Assembly (NCBI GenBank): GCA_002340325.1
Contig: DDLV01000016.1
Coordinates: 1-62,150 of the forward strand
Direction of reading: 5' to 3'
DNA from: Glaciecola sp. UBA2563
GTDB taxonomy: Bacteria > Pseudomonadota > Gammaproteobacteria > Enterobacterales > Alteromonadaceae
Length of the DNA: 62,150 bases
The position numbers and the translations under genes were made by a program. The notes under the pieces are model-generated. The model saw only the letters and a program-made list of their open reading frames with translations, was not told where the DNA came from and made no database searches. Positions 54,926 to 62,150 of the stretch are shown here, piece after piece; within the stretch, counting starts at the first letter, position 1; every line of letters begins with the position of its first letter.

Positions 54926-56128
54926 ATGGATGATAAATTCTTTCAGGATAGTTTTGAGGTGTTGAGAGAAAAAAGTGAAGCGACGGAGCTGACCTATCCT
55001 CACGAAACTATAGTTGCTGTGCTATCACACAAACAAGTACGAAAAACAGCCAAAAACTGGAAAGTATTTTCGTCTGATGCACCAGGTAGAGTGCCTATTC
55101 CAGAAGAAACCGGGATAAGAGATGTAAGGCAACTACCTATAGAATTGGACCCTCCTCTACATACCGATTACCGGGCGCTCGTAGAGCCTATATTTAAACA
55201 GCCACTACAGACTGAATTTCAGCAAAAACTTCAATGCATTATTGATGAAATGATTGGTTTTCTATTATCAAAGCGAGAGGTTGAGGTAGTAAGAGAGTTC
55301 TCCTTGCCGTTACAATCAAAAGCGCTAACACTGCTGCTAAATTTGCCTATTGAGGAATCCAATCTTTGGATTGATTGGGGTACACACGTATTTAGAAGCA
55401 CAGATGGTGGCGAATTAGATAAAGGCAAAGCATCTAATTTAGATACTTATATTCGAGATAAAATAGAAAAAGCACGATGCGCAAAACTGGACAATATTCA
55501 GGAAAGCAGTGACGACTTTTTTTCAGTATTGATGAATTCAACCATCAATGGAAAATCATTGAGCGACAAGGAGGTTGAGGGGATAGCTAACCTTACATTC
55601 GCAGGGGGCAGAGATACAGTGATTAACCTTGTGACAAACACTATTTGGGTATTTGCTGAGTTTCCAACTATTTTTGAGAGACTAAAAAAAGAGCAAGACC
55701 TCACAAACAATGCAATTGAAGAATTGGTTCGCTTTTTCTCACCTCTGAGTCAAATCGGTCGTGTCGCCAAAGAAGACACACAAATTTGTGAACACGCAGT
55801 TAATGCAGAACAACGCGTCTCACTTTGCTGGGTGTCTGCGAATAGAGATAGCAGTGTTTTTGTGAATGCAAACGAACTCATGATTGATAGAAAACAAAAT
55901 CCACATGTTGGTTTTGGTTTTGGAGCACATACCTGCCTAGGTTCGACACACGCACGACAGCTTATGAAGCAGCTAATCCCTACACTCATTGAGCGTGTAG
56001 AGACGTTTGAAGTTGTTGACATGAAAGAAAGTATTGAAGATATGGCTGGTATTAAGCGAAAGGTTGGGTTTGAACACCTTAATGTGAAAATAACGGCTAA
56101 AAGCAAAGCATGCAAAGTAGAAATTTGA
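54926..56128 (+). CDS. Cytochrome P450
   Basis: A 400-residue soluble class I bacterial P450. The I-helix oxygen-binding segment is AGGRDTVINL, the K-helix ExxR appears in EELVRF, and the heme-thiolate loop is FGFGAHTCLGSTHARQ with proximal Cys337. It lacks a membrane anchor. It is followed, 89 bp on, by a 2Fe-2S ferredoxin gene, its probable electron donor. The ferredoxin reductase is not in the window. The substrate cannot be inferred; an ERXR-like PERF motif is replaced by NELMIDRK. Confidence 0.93.
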   Translation: MDDKFFQDSFEVLREKSEATELTYPHETIVAVLSHKQVRKTAKNWKVFSSDAPGRVPIPEETGIRDVRQLPIELDPPLHTDYRALVEPIFKQPLQTEFQQKLQCIIDEMIGFLLSKREVEVVREFSLPLQSKALTLLLNLPIEESNLWIDWGTHVFRSTDGGELDKGKASNLDTYIRDKIEKARCAKLDNIQESSDDFFSVLMNSTINGKSLSDKEVEGIANLTFAGGRDTVINLVTNTIWVFAEFPTIFERLKKEQDLTNNAIEELVRFFSPLSQIGRVAKEDTQICEHAVNAEQRVSLCWVSANRDSSVFVNANELMIDRKQNPHVGFGFGAHTCLGSTHARQLMKQLIPTLIERVETFEVVDMKESIEDMAGIKRKVGFEHLNVKITAKSKACKVEI

Positions 56129-56217
56129 ATTTGTTTGGAACCGCGGAACATCGGATATTTACAATGTAACGATGGGTCCTTGGGATTATGACTACTGGTT
56201 TTTTTGGAGAATGAGTG

Positions 56218-56529
56218 ATGGCTAAAATTACGTTTGTAACACTTGATAACGAAGAGATAACCTTGGAAGGCGATTCTGGAAGTTTGATGAGCCTTGCTGT
56301 CGAAAACTTTATTGAAGGTATTGATGGCGACTGCGGAGGCGTCTGTTCGTGCGCGACCTGTCATGTCCATGTAGATCAAAAAGATTTATCCAAAGTAGGT
56401 AAACCTGATCAAATCGAAATGGATACGCTAGAACTTGAAGATAGCTTTAATGAAAGAAGCCGGCTCTGTTGTCAAATTGATATTACCGAAGAGTTGGATG
56501 GTTTGAAGGTTTATGTAGCTGAGCGTTAA
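56218..56529 (+). CDS. 2Fe-2S ferredoxin (adrenodoxin/putidaredoxin type)
   Basis: A 103-residue vertebrate-type [2Fe-2S] ferredoxin. Cluster ligands lie in the DCGGVCSCATCHV segment with spacing C-x5-C-x2-C and a last Cys in RLCCQI. Two extra Cys are present next to ligands. The size and pattern match ferredoxins that feed electrons to class I P450s. GGAGA lies upstream; ATG 56218 is taken although GTG 56215 is possible. It directly follows the P450 gene and precedes a nucleotidyltransferase-like gene. Confidence 0.93.
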   Translation: MAKITFVTLDNEEITLEGDSGSLMSLAVENFIEGIDGDCGGVCSCATCHVHVDQKDLSKVGKPDQIEMDTLELEDSFNERSRLCCQIDITEELDGLKVYVAER

Positions 56530-56553
56530 AGTCCATGCCAACTATCGAATGTT

Positions 56554-57312
56554 ATGAATAAAATAAAACGATTAAAAAGCAGACTTTACGACATTGCAAA
56601 TAGTTTAAAAGAACACCCTAAGGGGCTAGGACTACTGGGGTTAGGGTCAGTTGGGAAAGAACTTGAACGCCTTGATGAGTACTCCGATTTAGATTTTTTT
56701 GCCATTGTGGCCGAAGGCAGTAAAGCAGACTTTATCAGCGATTTAAGTTGGTTATCGAAGTTGGGTGAAATAACCTGGTGTTTCAGAAACACTAAGGACG
56801 GGTATAAATTACTCTATGCTGACGGCATCTTTTGTGAATTTGCGGTTTTTGAACCGCAAGAGCTATCTCACATTCCCTTTTCTGAAGGGGAGTTTGTCTG
56901 GAAAGATGATGCAATTGCCGAAGTGCTTAAAAACCCAGTGGTGAAAATGCCACAACCATGTATTGATGAAGATTATTTACTCGGGGAGCTATTGTCTAAT
57001 TTGTACGTTGGACTTTGCAGATTCAGACGTGGCGAGCTGTGCTCAGCCATGCGCTTTATCCAAGTTTTTGCTGTGGATAGATTGATTGGCTTAATTGATC
57101 TATCAAAAAGAAATCCTGAAAATACCTTTATTGATGGATTTTGCCCGGAGCGACGAATCGAAGAACGTCATCCAGAAATTGCGGAGCTTATTCTTGATTG
57201 TTGTGGCGGCGCACGCGATTGCGTTGCTTCTGCCAAGACAATGCTGAATTTCTTAGAAAACAACTATCAAGTTAATCAACATCTTGTGAACGAAATACGT
57301 CTACTAATGTGA
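56554..57312 (+). CDS. Nucleotidyltransferase-like protein of unknown substrate
   Basis: A 252-residue protein whose N-terminus has the Pol-beta-type nucleotidyltransferase motif GxGSVGKELERLDEYSDLDFF (residues 30-49), with the two catalytic Asp at about 45 and 47. A C-terminal helical region resembles the substrate domain of LinB/aminoglycoside nucleotidyltransferase-like proteins (LLSNLYVGLCRFRRGE). It might attach AMP to a small molecule. It comes 25 bp after the ferredoxin gene, so the three genes are probably one unit. Its 3' end overlaps the convergent FimV-like gene by 9 bp. Confidence 0.7.
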   Translation: MNKIKRLKSRLYDIANSLKEHPKGLGLLGLGSVGKELERLDEYSDLDFFAIVAEGSKADFISDLSWLSKLGEITWCFRNTKDGYKLLYADGIFCEFAVFEPQELSHIPFSEGEFVWKDDAIAEVLKNPVVKMPQPCIDEDYLLGELLSNLYVGLCRFRRGELCSAMRFIQVFAVDRLIGLIDLSKRNPENTFIDGFCPERRIEERHPEIAELILDCCGGARDCVASAKTMLNFLENNYQVNQHLVNEIRLLM

Positions 57313-58614
57313 CGTCTTCGATTCGCTGTATAGCTCGTTATTGGTGAATTGGTTGAATGCATTGTTTTCCTGAACGTCGACTGATTTCGCGCGCATGTCG
57401 TCATTTAGAGAATGTTGGGTATTTGCGTCTTTTCTAATTGAATTAGCTAGACCCTGTAGCTGCTCTTCGTTTTTTGTAAAGTCTCTTTTGCGAATATCCG
57501 ATATTTTGGGGTCTTCGACGGTAAATGGTGAAGAAGTACTGCAGTAGCTTGAGAGTTTTTCCCACATTTCTTGAAGATGTTGGTCGTCTTCATTATCGAG
57601 AACGCTTTTTGAAAACTTGCTCCCAACATGCTTATTTTCTTTGGTTTTTTGATCCGATTGATGGTCAATATCAATACTATCGCTTACTGTTTGCGCATCA
57701 TCACGTAGGTTCAACGTTGAGTTATTTGCGTTGAACGCTGTATCTTCTTCGACGTCATTTGGCAACGAAGCGTCGGTGAATGTAACGTTCGTTGTTGATG
57801 ATGTTTTGTTGTTTTTTCGACGCATGAGGTTAAATCGCTTGATAACGAAATAGCCGATGCTTCCCAGTATCAATATTCCTGCGAATAATAATACTAGCGG
57901 CATGGGTATCGTCATTGAATTTGTAACGGGTGGGGGAGGTGTTGTTACACTACTTTCCTCTGCGTTTCTCAACGGCGTCCTTATTGCATTAAGTTCACGC
58001 TGAATGTCAAAAAGAACATTCATTTGTATTTCTGCATTTGTGGTTAAACGGTCTTTTAAGAACTGTAAATCTGATTTAATTGTCGCTAATTGTTCAGGAA
58101 AAAGGCGACTTTCTGCAGTGAGTTCGTCTATGTTAGCAGCGGCTTCAGATAGACGTTGGCTGATATCCTTTTCGTTAGATGCAGAAGTAAGATTGAACGT
58201 TTGATTAGAAGTAGTCTGCGATACTGGCGCTTCATCTATCGATTGTACCGGTTGTTGTACATTTGAGTTAGCAAATATCTTGGCTCGTGCAAACGCTGGA
58301 TCTATGCTGCTCACATATCGAATGCTGGGTATCAAAAGTGCTGTGCCGCCTATCATTTTGTTGATGTCGTTATCAATGAATGCTGTGGGGTTCAGTTGAA
58401 AGATCGCAAGTTTCGTTTGATAAATGCTAAATGATTTTGCTTCACTGTAACGCATTGCAATTTCTATCAGCGTCTCACTAGGATCATTTGGCGTATAGGT
58501 CGACCCCGGTAACATTTGCATCGATTTATCGACGACTTGGGACATTGCGTTATGCACAAAAAACATGCAAATCGCAAACGTTACCATTATATAAAATCGC
58601 GTTTTTAAACCCAT
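57304..58614 (-). CDS. FimV-like membrane protein
   Basis: A 436-residue protein with an N-terminal signal/anchor (about 6-25) and a periplasmic FimV/LysM-like part (about 35-100): SETLIEIAMRYSEAKSFS, YQTKLAIFQLNPTAF, and IGGTALLIPS. A coiled-coil segment follows (150-210), a proline-rich linker, one membrane helix near 230-253, and an acidic, disordered-like cytoplasmic tail. FimV proteins help locate pili and chemosensory units at the cell pole. This one is shorter than typical FimV and lacks the TPR C-terminus. It stands apart from other pilus genes. Confidence 0.75.
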   Translation of the reverse strand: MGLKTRFYIMVTFAICMFFVHNAMSQVVDKSMQMLPGSTYTPNDPSETLIEIAMRYSEAKSFSIYQTKLAIFQLNPTAFIDNDINKMIGGTALLIPSIRYVSSIDPAFARAKIFANSNVQQPVQSIDEAPVSQTTSNQTFNLTSASNEKDISQRLSEAAANIDELTAESRLFPEQLATIKSDLQFLKDRLTTNAEIQMNVLFDIQRELNAIRTPLRNAEESSVTTPPPPVTNSMTIPMPLVLLFAGILILGSIGYFVIKRFNLMRRKNNKTSSTTNVTFTDASLPNDVEEDTAFNANNSTLNLRDDAQTVSDSIDIDHQSDQKTKENKHVGSKFSKSVLDNEDDQHLQEMWEKLSSYCSTSSPFTVEDPKISDIRKRDFTKNEEQLQGLANSIRKDANTQHSLNDDMRAKSVDVQENNAFNQFTNNELYSESKTSH

Positions 58615-58734
58615 ATTGACCTAACAATAACACTACACATCCTCGGATATTCGGTTATCGGCAAGGGGTGTATATGACTTTATTTTTAGTTTAGAACTTA
58701 ATAGCCAATAGGTTTTACAAAAAAAATGTGTTTT

Positions 58735-59205
58735 TTAAAGTTCGCGTAATCTCATTTCAATCAGCGCTGGGCTAAACCCCAGCTTTTCATAAGCTCTTAT
58801 CGCGGAGGGGTTTTCTGGATATACGGTTAAAGACGCATTTTTTATCCCTTTTTCCTTACCCCATGCAAGGAGTTGATTTATCAATTCACCATTTATTCCC
58901 AACCCCCGATATTGTTCGTCAACGTACATCATGGCCAAGTGCAGAAAACTGTCATACCGATAATACTCTTTAGCTTTTTTAATGACCGCAGCGCCGCACG
59001 CAATTATGTTGTTGTTATCTAATGCCACAATGAGTTCTGCGTTGTCAGATGTTACAAAGTCTAATGGATTGTAATACTCGATATGGCCTTCTTTAAGGCA
59101 CTCATCCATTGGGCGCTCGGCATCAACAATACATTGTAAACATTGCTCTAGTGCGGTTTTGTCATCGATTACTGCCTGTCGAAATTGAATAGTTGGTTTT
59201 TGCAT
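58735..59205 (-). CDS. GNAT family N-acetyltransferase
   Basis: A 156-residue GNAT acetyltransferase. The acetyl-CoA-binding motif A appears in MMYVDEQYRGLGINGELINQ (V-x-x-x-x-R-G-x-G), motif B in YPENPSAIRAYEKLGF. It should acetylate an amine substrate, which is unknown. It stands as a single gene between the FimV-like gene and the divergent DUF6445 gene, with 120 bp upstream of the FimV-like start and 78 bp to the next start. Confidence 0.9.
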   Translation of the reverse strand: MQKPTIQFRQAVIDDKTALEQCLQCIVDAERPMDECLKEGHIEYYNPLDFVTSDNAELIVALDNNNIIACGAAVIKKAKEYYRYDSFLHLAMMYVDEQYRGLGINGELINQLLAWGKEKGIKNASLTVYPENPSAIRAYEKLGFSPALIEMRLREL

Positions 59206-59283
59206 CTAACGACCACTTATAGCTAGGAACGAAACATATTATACTTATCAACCATGATTTGATAGATCAATGGAAATAGACAC

Positions 59284-59895
59284 TTGCCAACCTCATTTAT
59301 CGTTGTCGATGATTTTCTCGACCAACCACATGCGCTGAGAGACGCAGCGCTAAAATGCACATACCCTGACATCAAAGGGACTTATCCTGGACGTAATTCT
59401 CATGAGCGAATCAATCTTGAAGGCCTCAATCAGGAGGTTTCTCGAATTGTAGGTGAACCGCTTGTACCGATGACTCACAATCAAGCTCATGGCAAATGCC
59501 GTATTGCAATGGAGAAGGATATCGGATCGGCAAACGTGCATGTTGATGGCTCCCATTGGTCAGGCATTTTGTATTTATCCAAACCCGAAGACTGTAAGGG
59601 TGGAACGGAGTTTTTTCGGCATATCCCAACGGATACAGAAAGGGCGCCATATAGCGATAAAGAGTGTCTGGAAAGGTTTGGTGCGCCCTCAGCAAAGCAG
59701 TGGGTCGCTGACTTATTAGAAACAGATACATGCGATATGAGCAAATGGGAAATGACGCTACGTATCCCAATGAGATTTAATCGGCTTATACTGTTGCGTC
59801 CTTGGCTATGGCACACCGCTGGTATGTCGTTTGGTGATAAACCTGAAAACGCAAGATTGATCTATCTGATGTTTTTCGCGTCAGGAAGAAGATAG
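59284..59895 (+). CDS. DUF6445-type putative 2OG/Fe(II) dioxygenase
   Basis: A 203-residue protein of the type annotated DUF6445. Its layout fits a double-stranded beta-helix dioxygenase: the HxD iron motif at H86-V-D88 in NVHVDGSHW, the distal His177 in LRPWLWHTAG, and R191 in the place of the 2OG-binding Arg/Lys. The middle strand YLSKPEDCKGGTEFF matches the prolyl-hydroxylase-like GGxTxF segment. The start is TTG 59284; the frame is closed upstream by TAG 59263 and GGAAA lies 9 bp before it. Such proteins occur beside tryptophan halogenase genes, but none is present here. Confidence 0.7.
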   Translation: MPTSFIVVDDFLDQPHALRDAALKCTYPDIKGTYPGRNSHERINLEGLNQEVSRIVGEPLVPMTHNQAHGKCRIAMEKDIGSANVHVDGSHWSGILYLSKPEDCKGGTEFFRHIPTDTERAPYSDKECLERFGAPSAKQWVADLLETDTCDMSKWEMTLRIPMRFNRLILLRPWLWHTAGMSFGDKPENARLIYLMFFASGRR

Positions 59896-59897
59896 TT

Positions 59898-59929
59898 AAA
59901 AAAATGCCGCTCATATGACATAAGCGGCA
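59898..59929 (-). terminator. Rho-independent terminator of the GH16 gene
   Basis: On the minus strand a GCCGCT/AGCGGC hairpin with an 11-nt loop is followed by a run of seven T. It lies just after the GH16 stop at 59939. Only the minus strand has the T-run, so it terminates the GH16 transcript and not the DUF6445 gene. Confidence 0.8.
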
Positions 59930-59938
59930 CTATCAACA

Positions 59939-62150
59939 TTACTCCATTCTGATGGAATCAAAGAGAATGTTTACTTCAGGGAAATTCCCGTCAGCATCCA
60001 CAGGATTCCAAAGTGCAAATGGTATTGAGACTTGATCGAGACTCAATCCTGCTGCAACTATATCCGCAACTGGAATGCGATATTCTTCCCAACCATTGCC
60101 GAGATCAGTCGATGTATAATTGACAAGGAACATCGAAGCAGCACTCGCATCTGCGCCTTCCAGTTTTACTTCGAGGTTAGCGACTACCGCTGGCTTCTTG
60201 ATGGCGAAAATCAAGTTGCCACCGCTGTAGAGGGTTAAATCAACAGCTGTCTCGTTTGTGATCCATGCGCCGCCGAATGCACCACCAGGGTAGGCAAACT
60301 GAACGCTTTGTGTACCGTCAATAGCGTCATCAGAATTTGACCAACTTGGTTCACCACCCGCACCAAAGCGACTCAGCGCTAGCCCAGTGCCGAAGTCATC
60401 AAAACCAGCTTGAAGTGCTTGTGCGATATCCGCTACCCCTGCGGATCCACCAATGGTTTCTTCGCCAGCATCAACGGCAGGCTCTGGGTCCGGAGTAAAA
60501 CCATCTCTTTCATAAACGCGCACATAATCTACATACATGGTTTGAGGGAAAACAGAGGTGTTGTCTGGGCTTCCCGGTAATGTGCCGCCTACCGCAATAT
60601 TAAGAATGAAATGATGACTGCGCTGAAACTCCAACATATCATCACGTATTTCAAGTTGGAATGCTTGCTCGCCATTCACATACCAAGTGATGTAGTCTGG
60701 CGTCCAGTCGATCATGAATTCGTTATAGCCAGCGCTAAAACTCTCGTCATTGAAGAAATCTCTTCCGATAAAGTTATATTGTTGCTCGCCATTGACATAA
60801 TGTACGGTATGGAGAGTTTTATCCGGTCTATCACCGGTCAGCTCCATAATGTCAATTTCACCAATGCCTGGCCAAATGACTTCAGTCGCATCGCCCAACA
60901 TCCAGAATGCTGGCCAGAAACCTTGAGTTTCAGGAAGTTTCATCCTACCGACGATTTTCCCGTAACGAGCGCTAACAAGGCCCGAGGAATTGAGTCGAGC
61001 TGACGTATAACCGCCACTGCCGTCTTCCAATGCTGTTATCATCAAAACGCTGTCGTCTCCATCCATGCCAATGGATGCATTTGCAGGATCAGCTGTGTAG
61101 ATTTGCAACTCTTGATTGCCCCAGCCAGGAATACCTTCAGCAGTACCGTCTCCTAATTGAAAACCCCAGTTATTTGTATCAATGGCTGCACCATTAAATT
61201 CGTCGGACCAAACAAGTGTGTAGCCATCAAGGCTGGCTGTGCTGATGGGTTCACCGCCGTTGTCCATAGCAACTTGTCTAAGACTTACGTTGTCGATATG
61301 CACAGTTCCTACAGCAGCGCCAAGGTCAAATATTATTCGATTGTTTTCATCCCCAAACGCAGCACCTGACCCATCATCAATAGCATCAAGCGTTAGTTCG
61401 ATACTCTGCCATGCGGTAGTAAGTGCCACTTCTTCCACATTAGCAAAGAAGGGCGAGTAGTTTAGGCCTATTCCTGCAATAATAGAACGATCAACTGTTG
61501 CTCGAGCATCAAAGCTGAGGATGTATCTCGCGCCAAGTTCAAGCGCTCGTACTTGGCTGATATTGACAGAAAAAGCATCGCCAGCGGTGGTGACTTCGGC
61601 AGAGGCATAGCTATTACCATCTTCCATTGCGATAGAAACAATACCATCAGTTGCAACCCAACCGGTTAGACCGTTATCAAATCCAGCGTTTTCGGCAAGT
61701 TCATCGCCTAGACCACCTTGGTCGCCACCAACGACGCTAAGTTCAACATCGTCTATATGCACATCGCCGACTGCTGCGCCCAGGTCGAAGATAATGCGAT
61801 TGTTTTCGCCACCAAGCGGCTCACCAGTGCCATCGTCAATAGCGGCTAGTGTTAGACTCACATTTTGCCAATCAGTAGTTAATGCGACCTCTTCTACGTT
61901 TGCATAGAAAGGCGCAAAGTTAAATCCAATTCCTGCGATGATTGAACGTGCTTGAGTTGCTCTGGCTCTAAACGTAAGCACGTATTCAGCACCTTCCTCT
62001 AGCGGCAGTATTTGACTGATGTTGACCGAAAAAGCATCGCCGGCTGCTGTTACCGATGTGGATGAATAGTTATTGCCATCTTCATCGGCGATTGTTACGA
62101 CAGGGGACGCTACCCAGCCATTAAGGCCATCATCGAAACCGCCGTTGACA
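59939..62150 (-). CDS. Exported GH16 beta-glucanase with tandem CBMs (5' end beyond the window)
   Basis: The visible 736 codons stay open to the right edge, so the N-terminus, including any signal peptide, is missing. Order: two CBM4/9-like carbohydrate-binding modules with near-identical sequence (NNRIIFDLGAAVG repeats), a GH16 catalytic domain (YTLVWSDEFNG start, GWGNQELQIY, catalytic GEIDIMELTG with ExDxxE), and a C-terminal galactose-binding-like domain similar to the ExoP C-terminal module. The domain set suggests a laminarinase-like endo-beta-1,3-glucanase working on algal glucans. The ExDxxE layout is the beta-bulge type. Substrate is inference. Confidence 0.92.
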   Translation of the reverse strand, partial: VNGGFDDGLNGWVASPVVTIADEDGNNYSSTSVTAAGDAFSVNISQILPLEEGAEYVLTFRARATQARSIIAGIGFNFAPFYANVEEVALTTDWQNVSLTLAAIDDGTGEPLGGENNRIIFDLGAAVGDVHIDDVELSVVGGDQGGLGDELAENAGFDNGLTGWVATDGIVSIAMEDGNSYASAEVTTAGDAFSVNISQVRALELGARYILSFDARATVDRSIIAGIGLNYSPFFANVEEVALTTAWQSIELTLDAIDDGSGAAFGDENNRIIFDLGAAVGTVHIDNVSLRQVAMDNGGEPISTASLDGYTLVWSDEFNGAAIDTNNWGFQLGDGTAEGIPGWGNQELQIYTADPANASIGMDGDDSVLMITALEDGSGGYTSARLNSSGLVSARYGKIVGRMKLPETQGFWPAFWMLGDATEVIWPGIGEIDIMELTGDRPDKTLHTVHYVNGEQQYNFIGRDFFNDESFSAGYNEFMIDWTPDYITWYVNGEQAFQLEIRDDMLEFQRSHHFILNIAVGGTLPGSPDNTSVFPQTMYVDYVRVYERDGFTPDPEPAVDAGEETIGGSAGVADIAQALQAGFDDFGTGLALSRFGAGGEPSWSNSDDAIDGTQSVQFAYPGGAFGGAWITNETAVDLTLYSGGNLIFAIKKPAVVANLEVKLEGADASAASMFLVNYTSTDLGNGWEEYRIPVADIVAAGLSLDQVSIPFALWNPVDADGNFPEVNILFDSIRME
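61270..62150 (-). repeat. 459-bp tandem CBM-encoding repeat
   Basis: Two copies of a CBM4/9 coding unit (61270-61697 and 61729-62150, the second cut by the edge) are shifted by 459 bp, 153 codons, and share long protein identities and obvious DNA similarity of roughly 70 percent by eye. They arose by internal duplication of the GH16 gene. More copies may lie beyond the window. Confidence 0.75.

Noticed and set aside
55750..56379. 209-residue minus-strand frame across the P450 and ferredoxin genes
   Set aside because: Shadow of two well-recognised genes with intact motifs; no ribosome-binding site.
61270..62150. Tandem repeat as a CRISPR array or satellite
   Set aside because: The 459-bp repeats are coding, in frame, and encode a known type of CBM.
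1..62150. Genomic island or prophage
   Set aside because: No integrase, transposase, tRNA-linked repeat or sharp composition change was found.

Overview
The window looks like a chromosomal segment of a marine gammaproteobacterium of the Alteromonadales (Paraglaciecola/Glaciecola/Alteromonas-like). This is an inference from moderate-to-low GC, dense gene packing, an SO_0444-type Cu/Zn exporter, an H-NOX/kinase/degenerate HD-GYP set like the Shewanella one, and several algal-polysaccharide enzymes (GH16 with CBMs, GH127, sulfatase, GH13). No rRNA, tRNA, CRISPR array, integrase or transposase was seen.

Region 1 (1-14.4 kb) is an exopolysaccharide locus: a GT-A glycosyltransferase, a WecG/TagA-type transferase fused to a decayed sugar-transferase domain, an intact polyprenyl-phosphate sugar transferase, a terminator, then a Wza-like exporter, a Wzz/GumC-like chain-length protein, a Wzy-like polymerase, a pyruvyl transferase and a GT2. 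A FIST sensor and histidine kinase pair follows, then on the minus strand a GT2 and a Wzx-like flippase.

Region 2 (14.5-19.4 kb) is regulatory: a sigma54-dependent response regulator, an H-NOX nitric-oxide sensor, its histidine kinase, and a response regulator with a degenerate HD-GYP domain. Together with FIST-kinase it forms two sensor-kinase inputs and two receiver outputs interleaved with polysaccharide genes. My main hypothesis is that FIST ligands and NO jointly control exopolysaccharide or biofilm formation.

Region 3 (19.7-36.5 kb) is mixed: a small membrane protein, a thioesterase, a CBM9-serine hydrolase fusion, the Cu/Zn exporter, a GH13 alpha-glucosidase, a GT2, a type IV pilin with a decayed pilin fragment upstream, an LPS-core group (GT9, GT4, DsbA-like protein, with divergent Kdo transferase WaaA), a sulfatase, a CadC-like regulator and a YdcF-like protein.

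Region 4 (36.5-48.8 kb) has a Rieske-glutamate-synthase fusion, a SnoaL-like protein, an AlkB-like dioxygenase, a MioC-like flavodoxin, a beta-helix protein, then a TetR-controlled RND efflux operon with two matching operators and an M14 peptidase.

Region 5 (49.2-62.15 kb) has an arabinoside module (GH127, aldose 1-epimerase, AraC regulator, chemoreceptor), a P450/ferredoxin/nucleotidyltransferase-like group, a FimV-like protein, a GNAT acetyltransferase, a DUF6445 protein and a GH16 enzyme with tandem CBMs that runs off the right edge.
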